Origin: Acididesulfobacillus acetoxydans
Lineage (GTDB): Bacteria > Bacillota > Desulfitobacteriia > Desulfitobacteriales > Desulfitobacteriaceae
NCBI RefSeq assembly: GCF_902729405.1
Contig: NZ_LR746496.1
Coordinates: 186,001-250,000, forward strand
Direction of reading: 5' to 3'
DNA: 64,000 nucleotides
The notes beneath the pieces were generated by a model. It saw only the letters and a list, made by a program, of their open reading frames with translations, did not search any database and was not told the origin of the DNA. Shown here piece after piece: positions 44,365-52,706 of the stretch. Both the position numbers and the translations under genes were made by a program. Each line of letters starts with the position of its first letter. The stretch's first letter is position 1.

Positions 44365-45807
44365 CTATACTAAGCCATATTTTTGCATTTTTCGAAAAAG
44401 GGTTGTCCGATGAATCCCTAAAGTTTCGGCAGCCTTCTCTTTATCCCCGTTACTCGCCTTGAATGCTTCCAATATAAGTCTTTGCTCCAGTTCGCTAACC
44501 CTGCTTTCCATGGATGTTGCCCACGATACGCTATCCGGTTCGATTCCCAAAAACTCACAAACGTGCGTTCCCGAAATACTGTCGCCTGGATGTAAAACCA
44601 CCAGACGTTCCATTAAATTCTCGAGTTCACGGACATTTCCAGGCCAGGAATAGCTGCGCAGTACCCTTAAAGCTGAGATCGTCAGGGTCTTGACTATTCC
44701 ATATCGGTTCCCCATTTCTTCCATGAAGTGGTTAGCCAAAGCGACCACATCCTCAGGTCGTTCCACTAATCCCGGAATTCGCAAATATATCACATTCAGC
44801 CGGTAATAGAGGTCCTCCCGAAATACTCCCTCTTCAACCAATCGGTTCAAATTACGATTCGTCGCTGCAATAACCCGGCAATCCACAGGAACGGCCCGGG
44901 TGGAACCCAGCGGCGTTAATTCCCGTTCCTGCAACACCCGTAGAAGCTTCACCTGCAGGTTTTTAGGCATCTCTCCAATTTCATCCAGAAATAGTGTACC
45001 ACGATGAGCCGCTTTAATGAGGCCTTCTTTCCCTTGCCTCCGTGCTCCTGTAAAGGCACCGGCTTCATAGCCAAAAAGCTCTGATTCGGCCAATTCTTGA
45101 GGCAAAGCCGCCATATTAACCTTAATAAAAGGACCTTTTTTGCGTGAACCGGAAAAATGCAGTATTTTAGCTATGACTTCCTTTCCGACTCCCGTAGGCC
45201 CCTCAAGTAAAACAGTGGATTCAAAGTTGGCTAAATGGACTGCTTTATTTAATAAATCCCGCATTAATTGATTTTCCGCAATCACCGGACCCACTCCTTC
45301 AATACAAAAAACATGTTTATCTTCAGGTGGGATCCCTGATTTAACCACAACCAAGGGACTCACTGTAGTCATAACATGGATAATCTCGCCGGAATCATTA
45401 AAGACGGGATAACCCGTGGCCAGAACTATTTGATTCGTTCTCAGAATACGCTGTCGGATGGTTTCCGTCTTGCCGGACTTGAGAACCAGGAGAGTGACGG
45501 AGCTGTCAAAATACCCATCACCGACAAGCTTACTCATATGGCGACCTTGTATTTCAGCTGTATTAATCCCCGTCAAACTCTCATAAGCCTTGTTGACTCC
45601 CAGGGTATACCCTTTTCCGTCAGTTAAGTAGATCCCTATCTTATCGTGGTACTGAATGTCTTCCGGCCCGTCTTCTATAGACGAATACCCGCCTTGGTCT
45701 TTCGGTACTGCCGAACCATGAGGGACAACAAAACGTTTATCGACAGACCGCATAGGAAAAATAACCACGTTCTTCCCGTAATTGGCCTGATTACTTACTT
45801 GTGGCAA
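44365..45807 (-). CDS. Sigma-54-dependent transcriptional activator (PAS - AAA - Fis)
   Basis: A 480-residue enhancer-binding protein. An N-terminal PAS-like sensor (about 50-160; KIGIYLTDGKGYTLGVNKAY) precedes the AAA+ domain with Walker A LLEGPTGVGKE, the sigma-54 contact loop GYEAGAFTGARRQGKEG and GTLFLDEIGEMPK. The Fis-type helix-turn-helix is at the C-terminus (EKAAETLGIHRTTLFRKMQ). Start is TTG 45807 behind GAGGAGGGA. It has no receiver domain, so it probably senses a ligand directly through PAS. It lies between two units that both have -24/-12 promoters and is very likely their activator. Its own promoter was not identified. Confidence 0.94.
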   Translation of the reverse strand: MPQVSNQANYGKNVVIFPMRSVDKRFVVPHGSAVPKDQGGYSSIEDGPEDIQYHDKIGIYLTDGKGYTLGVNKAYESLTGINTAEIQGRHMSKLVGDGYFDSSVTLLVLKSGKTETIRQRILRTNQIVLATGYPVFNDSGEIIHVMTTVSPLVVVKSGIPPEDKHVFCIEGVGPVIAENQLMRDLLNKAVHLANFESTVLLEGPTGVGKEVIAKILHFSGSRKKGPFIKVNMAALPQELAESELFGYEAGAFTGARRQGKEGLIKAAHRGTLFLDEIGEMPKNLQVKLLRVLQERELTPLGSTRAVPVDCRVIAATNRNLNRLVEEGVFREDLYYRLNVIYLRIPGLVERPEDVVALANHFMEEMGNRYGIVKTLTISALRVLRSYSWPGNVRELENLMERLVVLHPGDSISGTHVCEFLGIEPDSVSWATSMESRVSELEQRLILEAFKASNGDKEKAAETLGIHRTTLFRKMQKYGLV

Positions 45808-46016
45808 CGCAATCCCTCCTCGAGCTGATAGAAAATGCAGCAGACTTCAGCCAATAACATCTGTTTTAGATCGTTCCATTTACCTCAATTTACCCGTCAA
45901 TTTTGAGTTTAGTTTACCCTAATTAACCTGAAGAATCAATTATTTGGTTCTGAAGTGTCGCATTCGAGGGATGAAAGGAAATGCTAGAATCAATGTCCCA
46001 AGCTCCAAAATCGTCT
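45808..46016. other. Divergent regulatory region between activator and lactonase genes
   Basis: About 210 bp of AT-rich DNA. Enhancer sites for the sigma-54 activator are expected here. The segment from about 45892 to 45918 (CTCAA and TTGAG flanking TTTACCCGTCAATT) is a weak candidate. No gene. Confidence 0.4.
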
Positions 46017-46032
46017 TGGCATATTTCTTGCA
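46017..46032 (+). promoter_or_regulatory. Sigma-54 (-24/-12) promoter of the lactonase gene
   Basis: TGGCATATTTCTTGCA matches the consensus TGGCACRNNNNTTGCW with one change (T for the last C of TGGCAC); GG and GC are correctly spaced. It lies about 115 bp upstream of the GTG at 46148. Confidence 0.85.
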
Positions 46033-46147
46033 TTAACAAAATATTCAAAAGGAGAACTTACCGGATTTGTTCGGCTTAAGGAGGTGAAGGTATTTTTCTT
46101 AAGTCAGCAAAGGGAGATTCCACATCAAACAATGGGAGGTAAACAAT

Positions 46148-46951
46148 GTGAAAGTATTTGTTCTTAATACTGGGTGGTTGGAATGTGATGAAAATTGGAT
46201 GGTCGCTCAGTCAGTGCTCGGTTCTGTGAGTAATAAGACCCCTCGGGTTAATTGGATTAAGATACCTGTTTACGCTGTCTTAATTGATCATCCCCAAGGT
46301 AAAATTCTGTACGATTTAGGGTGTCACCCTGATGCCATGAAGGGATATTGGCCTGCTGGGCTCGCCAGCGTATTTCCTTTCCATTCTGAAACGTCACAGG
46401 ACTTTGTCACTCAGCTGGCATTGACAGGAACTAAGCCTGAAGACATCAAAACGGTCGTTGCTTCACATCTCCACCTTGACCATGCAGGCAATATGCACTT
46501 GTTCAAACATGCCGATGTTTACGTTCACCGGCAGGACTTTATTTACGGCCAAACCCTCGTTCACTTAAGTCCAGACCCCGCTGCCCATGGAGCCTATGTC
46601 AAAGCCGATCTCGAGGTGCCGGTAAAACAATACCACCTTGTTGATGAAGATTTTGAGCTGCTTCCGGGCATAGAACTTATTTCTTTGCCGGGTCACACAC
46701 CTGGAATTTTAGGCTTAATCGTCCACTTGAAAAAGGAAGGCACCCTCATTTTTCCCCAGGATGCTGTGTATGACCGGCGGAATTACGGGCCTCCTGCCAA
46801 AGCCTCTGGCATTGTCTATGACAGCATCGCGTTCTTTGATTCAATCGAAAAAGTCCGCAAGTACGCCAAGAAATATAATGCCACAGTCATGTTTTCCCAC
46901 GACATGGAGTTCTTCAAAACGATGAAAGTTGCCCCGGATTTTTATGAGTAA
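46148..46951 (+). CDS. Metallo-beta-lactamase-fold lactonase (AHL lactonase / gamma-butyrolactonase family)
   Basis: A 267-residue zinc hydrolase. The metal motif SHLHLDHAGN (HxHxDH), a later His in VYVHRQDF, and LPGHTPGILGLI are as in N-acyl-homoserine lactonases (AiiA/AttM group). GTG 46148 follows GGGAGG. AttM/BlcC of Agrobacterium, in the same family, hydrolyses gamma-butyrolactone to 4-hydroxybutyrate. Here the gene shares sigma-54-type control with abfT and abfD, which consume 4-hydroxybutyrate. Hence gamma-butyrolactone or a related lactone is the preferred substrate, with quorum-signal degradation as the alternative. The substrate call is inference; the family is clear. Confidence 0.88.
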   Translation: MKVFVLNTGWLECDENWMVAQSVLGSVSNKTPRVNWIKIPVYAVLIDHPQGKILYDLGCHPDAMKGYWPAGLASVFPFHSETSQDFVTQLALTGTKPEDIKTVVASHLHLDHAGNMHLFKHADVYVHRQDFIYGQTLVHLSPDPAAHGAYVKADLEVPVKQYHLVDEDFELLPGIELISLPGHTPGILGLIVHLKKEGTLIFPQDAVYDRRNYGPPAKASGIVYDSIAFFDSIEKVRKYAKKYNATVMFSHDMEFFKTMKVAPDFYE

Positions 46952-46989
46952 TCTTTGTTCTGTAAAGTTTGATTGATTTTCCCAGCGAG

Positions 46990-47018
46990 GCCAGACATTT
47001 ACGGATGTCTGGCTTCTT
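46990..47018 (+). terminator. Rho-independent terminator of the lactonase gene
   Basis: GCCAGACAT and ATGTCTGGC form a perfect 9-bp stem with a 6-base loop, followed by TTCTTT, about 40 bp after the lactonase stop. It overlaps the 3' end of the converging small gene. Confidence 0.8.
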
Positions 47019-47244
47019 TCAAAGCGTCATCAGGTCGGTTCCTTGCTAACCCATCCAGTGAGTCGTAGAAACGACCGGCAATATCCTTCCTGGCATACTC
47101 GTCCACGAGGTCCTCGGCAAACAGGGAAGCCAATATCTCCACCTTTTCCTTATTGCTCAGCATTGAATTAACGAAAGTACTCCACTTATCCCTGTAATAA
47201 TCGTCAACAATACTTATTACCTTATGATCCTCATCTAAATTCAC
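46999..47244 (-). CDS. Small hypothetical protein
   Basis: An 81-residue frame from GTG 47244: acidic, helical sequence such as VISIVDDYYRDKWSTFVNSM then LSNKEKVEILASLFAEDLVD. No recognised family, no membrane segment. It follows the 47255 gene by 10 bp and its last codons overlap the lactonase terminator. The composition looks coding, but the ribosome binding site is weak, so existence is moderately certain. Confidence 0.55.
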   Translation of the reverse strand: MNLDEDHKVISIVDDYYRDKWSTFVNSMLSNKEKVEILASLFAEDLVDEYARKDIAGRFYDSLDGLARNRPDDALKEARHP

Positions 47245-47254
47245 CTGGGTCAGC

Positions 47255-47566
47255 TTAACAAAATATCGTTAGTTGGTGCTTTCCCAATTTATAAATGCGA
47301 TTCTGATGTGCCCCAAAATACTCTAACATATCTAGATATACTAAGCACTTGTCAATGTTAATGTCAAAAATGGAGAGGTAATTCACGATGCCCTTGTAAG
47401 TTTCCAAAGGATATTGCGTAGGATTAACCAGTCCCTCTGACGATATCAGGACAAAGATGCTATTGCTCTCATTGTCAAACTTCAAGGAAGCCCTGAAGGT
47501 GCCCGCTTCGTCATCGGCATCGTACGGAATCTTGGCAGAGATGGATGATAGTTGTCGGATATCCAT
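47255..47566 (-). CDS. Small hypothetical protein
   Basis: A 103-residue frame starting ATG 47566 with GAAGGGG upstream: MDIRQLSSISAKIPYDADDE, then TFRASLKFDNESNSIFVLIS and NIDKCLVYLDMLEYFGAHQN. It looks like a small alpha/beta protein; no family recognised. It begins 14 bp after the stop of the WbaP-type gene and is followed by another small gene, so the three are probably co-transcribed. The longer frame to 47728 only overlaps wbaP and is not used. Confidence 0.65.
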   Translation of the reverse strand: MDIRQLSSISAKIPYDADDEAGTFRASLKFDNESNSIFVLISSEGLVNPTQYPLETYKGIVNYLSIFDINIDKCLVYLDMLEYFGAHQNRIYKLGKHQLTIFC

Positions 47567-47580
47567 TTTCAGACCCCTTC

Positions 47581-49107
47581 TCAATACGCCCCGTCCCTCT
47601 TCCACACAACCCCCACCGTCCTCAGGAGCAGCACGATATCCAGCCACAGGGACCAGTTGCGTACATACCATACATCCAGCTTCACCCGGCCGGCGAAGTC
47701 GATGTTGTTGCGCCCGCTGACCTGCCAAAGTCCGCTGAGACCCGGCTTGGTCACCTGAATATCATAGAGGGCGGAACCAATCTTTCCCTCTTCCCGGGGC
47801 AGGTAAGGCCGGGGACCCACGAGGCTCATATCACCCACCAGGACGTTCAGGATCTGCGGCAGCTCGTCCAGGCTGTAACGGCGAAGGACTGCCCCCACCC
47901 GAGTCACCCGCGGATCTTCGCCTTTCAGTTTATTAAATTTTTCCCATTCCCGGCGGGCCTGAGGTGATCGTTTCAGATGGGTCTTGAGGATGGAATCACT
48001 GTCCCGGTACATGGTCCTGAACTTTAGGCAGGAAAACTGCCGGCCGTCTTGACCCAGGCGGGTCTGGACAAAAAAAGCAGAACCCCGGCTGTCGATCCGG
48101 ATCGCCAAAGCAATGAGCATTCCGACCGGTAAAGCGACAAGCAAAGAGAGAAGGCCCAAGAGCAGATCAAAAGCCCTTTTTACTCCCCGGTTCAGGGCGG
48201 ACTTCAAGCGGTTGCGGATGTTGAGGAGGAGGAGCTGTTCATCTAAGAAATACTCCGCTTCGATGCCGTTGAGGGAAAGCCCGAACAAATCCGGCACTAC
48301 CATGATATTGTTGACTAAGGGCTGCAGCCGGTTGACCCATTCCACCAGCCGCTCCGGCTTCAAACCGGGAGCGGCCAAAATGAGATCACTGACCCCAGTT
48401 CTCCGAATGACCCCGGGCGCGTCCGCGAAGGAACCCAGGCGGGGGGCAGACAGCCCGGCGGCCGGGTCACTGTCCTGCCCAAGCCTAAGCCCCTCGATAT
48501 CCTCGTTATCATCCAGTACCCCCAGGATACTATAGCCGAGCGTCCGCTCCCTCCGGAAGGCTTTGACCAAGAGCTCCGCCGTGCGCCCGGCCCCGAGCAC
48601 TAAAACCGGCTTTTCCCACACGCCGGTTCTGACCAAGAGCCGCTTGATAGCATAGCGGAACAGAGGCAAGAGGAGGAGAAGCGCCAGCCAAGTAGCCACG
48701 ACTAAAGTGCGGGAAATTACGTTCCCGGTCTTCGTAACATATAAGAAAGCGACCGAGAGGAAGGCCGCCAACGTACTCGCCCTGAGAATGCGTTCGAGTT
48801 CCAGCCAGAAAGGCAGGCGTTTACGATAAAGTTCTTCATAAGCCAGCACCGCGATGGCCACCGCCGGCAGCCACCAGAGGTTTTCCAAGCTCTCCGTCAA
48901 AAGCTGCCCCTGAAAAAGCCCCGGAAAAAGCCCGGGCAAAATCAAACGGCGCCCCGCGAAGGCCACCAGCATTGACACAAGAATCGCCAACGCGTCCGTT
49001 GCAAGAAGAAGAGGCACGGCCAACCATTGTGAACTCAGAAGGCCCCGATTCACCGGCCATTCCACTTCCCTTTGTGCTTTTTGCGCAAATAACTCCACGG
49101 TTTTCAT
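47581..49107 (-). CDS. wbaP: Undecaprenyl-phosphate sugar phosphotransferase (WbaP-type)
   Basis: A 508-residue initiating transferase of polysaccharide assembly. Five membrane spans occur in the first about 300 residues, with a Rossmann-like CoA-binding section (VLVLGAGRTAELLVKAFRRE) between them. The C-terminal catalytic domain (about 310-508) contains KRAFDLLLGLLSLLVALPVG, FVQTRLGQDGRQFSCLKFRT, SLDELPQILNVLVGDMSLVG with PRPY, and KPGLSGLWQVSGRNN. It transfers a hexose-1-phosphate from a UDP-sugar to undecaprenyl phosphate. WsaP of S-layer glycan loci belongs to the same family. It may start the glycan exported by Wzm/Wzt or a Wzx-dependent polymer. The specific sugar is unknown. Confidence 0.92.
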   Translation of the reverse strand: MKTVELFAQKAQREVEWPVNRGLLSSQWLAVPLLLATDALAILVSMLVAFAGRRLILPGLFPGLFQGQLLTESLENLWWLPAVAIAVLAYEELYRKRLPFWLELERILRASTLAAFLSVAFLYVTKTGNVISRTLVVATWLALLLLLPLFRYAIKRLLVRTGVWEKPVLVLGAGRTAELLVKAFRRERTLGYSILGVLDDNEDIEGLRLGQDSDPAAGLSAPRLGSFADAPGVIRRTGVSDLILAAPGLKPERLVEWVNRLQPLVNNIMVVPDLFGLSLNGIEAEYFLDEQLLLLNIRNRLKSALNRGVKRAFDLLLGLLSLLVALPVGMLIALAIRIDSRGSAFFVQTRLGQDGRQFSCLKFRTMYRDSDSILKTHLKRSPQARREWEKFNKLKGEDPRVTRVGAVLRRYSLDELPQILNVLVGDMSLVGPRPYLPREEGKIGSALYDIQVTKPGLSGLWQVSGRNNIDFAGRVKLDVWYVRNWSLWLDIVLLLRTVGVVWKRDGAY

Positions 49108-49618
49108 GCAAAACCCGGCAGGATAGTCTTCAATCTATTACAAGAACTATGCCGAATAAGCAGCAACACTCTCCTGCCCCTCCCTTCGTTTAGGCGCGCC
49201 ATTAGCCCCGCCAACGGAGCCGTGCTTTATCCGAAGCGGCAACAAACATTACTTAGTCGCAGCCCTAGGAGACAAACATTACTTGGCCGCAGTTCTCGGT
49301 AGAAACCCATTCTCTCGCAATCTTGGGCTTGAGAAACATTCCCAAGTAATCTTTGAAATGAAAAATACTCCCTCATAGTCCTTTGTTCGACAGAGTCCCA
49401 AATAATCCTGCTTTATACGGTGACTTTTCCCGGCAGCCCCTTCTGCGCTCCCCTGGCCGAGCAGCCCCGGTCGAGCACCCGGGAGAGCATGGCCAGAAGA
49501 ACTCCCACATTCCCGCCGGATTTCTGCGTGGTCCCCGTCGTGGCACCTTCCGCGGCGGTGAACCACTGGAGGGAGGCGCTGCCGCTCCGCCTGCGATCGA
49601 GATCGCGCCGCAGTGCCT
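49108..49618. other. Gap between flippase and WbaP genes
   Basis: About 510 bp. Near 49220-49380 there are degenerate repeats of AAACATTACTTNGNCGCAG and TTCCCAAGTAATC. GC-rich open frames on both strands (49279-49700) lack ribosome binding sites and resemble no family; I take none as genes. Confidence 0.5.
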
Positions 49619-50917
49619 TCAACGGGAGGCCAACCGCCTTTTCAGAGCGGCCCGGACAAGATCCACATCTTCCGCTTTCAAGACGAGAACGTCCCGCCAC
49701 CGGCTGTGGGTAAAACGCAGATAAAAGAGCAAGGTCGTAAAGGTGAAGGTCGCATACGACAAACTGGTGGCGATCGAAGCCCCGTTGATCCCAATCCTGG
49801 GAATGAGCACCAGGTCAAGAAAGATCGTTACGATGGAAGAAATAGTGGCAGAGAGCGTGTTTCGCCCCGCCAGGCCTACCCCCGCCAGGTAATTGGCCAG
49901 GATATTGGAAATAGAGAAAACGGCAATCCCCGGCAAGAGCAGCAGCAGAGCCGTCACAGCCGGGGCAAAGCCCGAGCCGTACATCAAGTCAATCAGGGGC
50001 CGGCTGATCAGACCCAAAAGCAAAGAAAAACAGCTGATGAGCATAAAACTTATTCGCGTCACCTGGCTGGTAAAGACATGCATCTCTTGATCTTCCCCGG
50101 CCGCGGCCGCCAAGGGAAAAATCACCGTGGCGATGCTGGCCGAGACTCCCCAGAGAGTTTCCGCCAGGAGTACGGCCGCTCCGTAGATTCCCACTTGGCT
50201 GAGGGGCAGAAAGTAATTGACGATAAATACGTCCAGGCGGTAATTCAACTTCTGAATCGTGTTCCCCACCTGGGCCTTGACCCCATACCCCAGGAGTCCG
50301 CGCAAAATCCCCCGATCCAGCACCGGTTTGACTCCCTTGCGCCCGATTAGCAGGTGCAGCTCCCAAGCACTCAGGAGAACGACCCCCGCCAGGGCTCCCA
50401 GCAGAGCGAAAGTCGGGGTGGCGGCGGCGAGCAAAAAGAGGACCATGAAAAGAAGGTTCAGAAAGCGGTCCAGAACAGTGAGCCGGTTATATTGACCGAT
50501 GTCTTGCATCCCCAGAAAAATATTGACCACACTCGCCTTAAAACTGAAAACCGGTACCGTGAACAAAACCACCAAGAGCTGGAAATTACTGAGCCCGCGC
50601 AAAAACTGAAAATGATAGCTCAGATTCAAGAAATAAAACAAGACCGATATGAACGCGGTCGGCACAGTGAGAAGGAGGTTGTCGCCTAAGACCCCGGGCA
50701 GGGTCTCACGGTTTCGCCCCAAGAGGTAGACATTGGCCGAGGCTAAGCCCCAACCCAAGATAAGGCTGGCAAAACTGATGAAATTGGTTGACACATTGAC
50801 GACTCCCCAGCCGGCCGGGCCGATCCAGCGCGAGACGATGGCCCCGGACAGCAGGGTAAGCAAGAAGGCCGTCAGGTTCCCGATAAAAGTTAAAGCCGCC
50901 GATCGGACGAAACGCAC
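49619..50917 (-). CDS. Polysaccharide flippase (Wzx/MATE-like family)
   Basis: A 432-residue integral membrane protein with about 12-14 hydrophobic segments. It begins RFVRSAALTFIGNLTAFLLT with the GPAGWGVVN loop typical of oligosaccharide flippases (IGPxGxG). VFSFKASVVNIFLGMQDIGQ and FLPLSQVGIYGAAVLLAETL are also family-like. It would move undecaprenyl-diphosphate-linked oligosaccharides across the membrane. Start GTG 50917 follows GAGGAG. It belongs with wbaP and the modifying enzymes at 51335-55250, suggesting a second, Wzx-dependent glycan besides the Wzm/Wzt one. Confidence 0.9.
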   Translation of the reverse strand: MRFVRSAALTFIGNLTAFLLTLLSGAIVSRWIGPAGWGVVNVSTNFISFASLILGWGLASANVYLLGRNRETLPGVLGDNLLLTVPTAFISVLFYFLNLSYHFQFLRGLSNFQLLVVLFTVPVFSFKASVVNIFLGMQDIGQYNRLTVLDRFLNLLFMVLFLLAAATPTFALLGALAGVVLLSAWELHLLIGRKGVKPVLDRGILRGLLGYGVKAQVGNTIQKLNYRLDVFIVNYFLPLSQVGIYGAAVLLAETLWGVSASIATVIFPLAAAAGEDQEMHVFTSQVTRISFMLISCFSLLLGLISRPLIDLMYGSGFAPAVTALLLLLPGIAVFSISNILANYLAGVGLAGRNTLSATISSIVTIFLDLVLIPRIGINGASIATSLSYATFTFTTLLFYLRFTHSRWRDVLVLKAEDVDLVRAALKRRLASR

Positions 50918-50934
50918 ACTGCTTTCTCCTCTTT

Positions 50935-51043
50935 CAGTGAACTCGTTCAGCTAAAGCTGAACATCCAGACTTCGGTGGGGGAGTCTACCCCCACCGAAGC
51001 GGAGTACGGGGCACCACTCCCACTTGTAGAAGTGGGAGTCTCA
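50935..51043 (-). mobile_element. IS200/IS605-like non-autonomous element, copy B (internally deleted)
   Basis: The reverse complement of this 109-bp segment matches both ends of copy A (44004-44248): hairpin ACTCCCACTT-GTAG-AAGTGGGAGT (51016-51039), the GCTTCGGTGGGGGTAGACT block and hairpin GTTCAG-CTGAAC (50945-50962) with GAGTTCACTG. About 135 bp of the interior of copy A is missing. A 12-bp perfect hairpin (50970-50999) lies at the junction. No coding capacity. Confidence 0.6.
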
Positions 51044-51111
51044 CGATTGGATGGATCAGAATTATCCGGTTCATGCTCGTTTTCCTAAAGTTCCGTCAGT
51101 CTCTTACAACC

Positions 51112-51262
51112 CTCGCAGCACTCGTATCATTAATTGACTTTCACGGAAACCCGCAGTGGGTGTTATGCGGACATTGCGCGGATAGTACGAGGATAGTACG
51201 ACAGTATTACAAAGGTATTACGCGCCCATCAGAGTCGCCACTCTCGCAGCACTCGTATCATT
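51112..51262. repeat. Pair of 20-bp direct repeats
   Basis: CTCGCAGCACTCGTATCATT occurs exactly at 51112-51131 and 51243-51262. Between them are degenerate GATAGTACGA/GTATTAC words. The rest of 50918-51334 has no gene. Confidence 0.8.
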
Positions 51263-51334
51263 GCTTGAGTTGCGCATCCGTTAGCGTGAGGGTTGCAGCT
51301 GCGGGATGAACGCTGCCACCTTCGGATCGTTGAA

Positions 51335-52333
51335 TTAATTCCGCACCCCCGGCCGCTCGCTTCTCTCCCCATCGACCGGAGCGGGCGGCAACTCAGCCAA
51401 GAGGTCCTTATATCGGCGGCTGCTGTTGTAGCTGCAAATCAGACTGCCGCTGTGTCTGTTAGACTTGAAATGGTCCTTGAGTCGGAAGTAAACCGCGTCA
51501 TCCGCAAAATGCCGGCGCACAAAAGCCTCATAGGCCTCCATGTTCGTCGCCAAAAAGCTCTCGCAGAATTGGTCCGGCCCCAGGTAGAGACCGTTAGCCC
51601 GGTTGAGATTGGCAATGAACTTGAAGCTGTACGGCTGGGACTTATAATGGCTAAGCAATTCTGTCTTGCGGGCGTAAAAACGGTTGATCTTCAGGCAGAT
51701 ATTGGCGTGAAACAGGGTGAGCGGGCTTTGCGCCTCATACAAAAACACAGAACTTTCCCGGAGAAACGCCGGCTCCCCGGCGTAGACCCGGCAGAGCAAT
51801 TTGCTCACCGCATAATGGTCCGGGTGGTTATCCAAGATGACCGGCACAAAGAGAGTGTCCGGCCGGATCTCCCGCAAGGTCTGAGCCAGGGCCGCGTCAA
51901 GATGACTATGCAGCAAGTCCCCGTCCGTCCCCCCCAGAAAATAAATATGCCCTTGCGGCAGACCGAGACTCGCGCCCACGGCCAGACCCTCTTCCCGCCT
52001 TTCCTTGCGGACGGTTGCGGCATCCGCCGTGCTTCCTTGTTTTTGCCCGTCGGTCAGGTAGATGATAAAGACCTCTTTCTGATCCTGCAAATAACTGAGA
52101 ATCGCCCCTCCGCAGCCGATGATTTCATCATCGCAATGGGGAGCGAGTATCGCAATCCTGCGGCCGGGCAAATGCTCAACCACCCGGCATCTGGCCTCGA
52201 TTTCCTTGCGGTTCAGGCGAAAGAGCCGCCTAAAATAAACCGTATTCCCAAGGTCAAAACCCCGTGCGTTAAAGAGCGCAAAATAGACTTTACGCCGCAA
52301 AAGCTTGAGGGATTTCCCGACATCCAAAGACAA
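51335..52333 (-). CDS. PIG-L/LmbE-family deacetylase
   Basis: A 332-residue zinc-dependent N-deacetylase-like protein. The signature RIAILAPHCDDEIIGCGGAI carries the metal-binding HxDD; IYLTDGQKQGS and VILDNHPDHYAVSKLL provide the third ligand (HPDH). Family members deacetylate GlcNAc-containing glycolipids or small molecules. In this glycan locus it probably removes an acetyl group from an N-acetylated sugar on lipid or nucleotide carrier. Start TTG 52333 follows AAAGGAGG. A GNAT-type gene lies upstream, which could re-acylate the freed amine; that pairing is inference. Confidence 0.9.
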   Translation of the reverse strand: MSLDVGKSLKLLRRKVYFALFNARGFDLGNTVYFRRLFRLNRKEIEARCRVVEHLPGRRIAILAPHCDDEIIGCGGAILSYLQDQKEVFIIYLTDGQKQGSTADAATVRKERREEGLAVGASLGLPQGHIYFLGGTDGDLLHSHLDAALAQTLREIRPDTLFVPVILDNHPDHYAVSKLLCRVYAGEPAFLRESSVFLYEAQSPLTLFHANICLKINRFYARKTELLSHYKSQPYSFKFIANLNRANGLYLGPDQFCESFLATNMEAYEAFVRRHFADDAVYFRLKDHFKSNRHSGSLICSYNSSRRYKDLLAELPPAPVDGERSERPGVRN

Positions 52334-52364
52334 TTCCGCCTCCTTTCAAGCCCTCTTCAGCAGG

Positions 52365-52455
52365 CTATCCCCGCAGTTCCCGCGGTTCCGGCAGTCCACG
52401 CGGTTCCGGCAGTCCACGCGGTTCCCAGGGTTCCCGGAATCCACGCGGTTGCCGC
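52365..52455. repeat. 18-bp tandem repeat upstream of the deacetylase gene
   Basis: About four copies of CGCGGTTCCGGCAGTCCA, the last ones degenerate. It lies 35-120 bp upstream of the deacetylase start, in the probable leader. The remainder of 52456-52706 shows no gene. Confidence 0.85.
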
Positions 52456-52706
52456 GGAGTCGGACTCCCGGCATCTGTGCGACATGCGCACCCCTCAAAC
52501 TCTGCGTGCCCGTACCTGGTTAATGCTTTTGCGGCTGTTACTACCTCCAAAACGCCAAGTCCCCGTCTCCAGGTCTCCCGCCTCTTGGCCGCTTCTGGAC
52601 ACTGGACCTCTGAAACCAAACTTAGGACCCCGCACCCGGGTCGGATTCTGCATCAGTTTCCCGCTAATCTGCCGCCTCATTGCCGCGCCCCCTGAGGCTT
52701 TCTCCC

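Noticed and set aside
49279-49724. Several overlapping open frames on both strands
   Set aside because: No ribosome binding sites, no family resemblance, and they overlap the end of the flippase gene.
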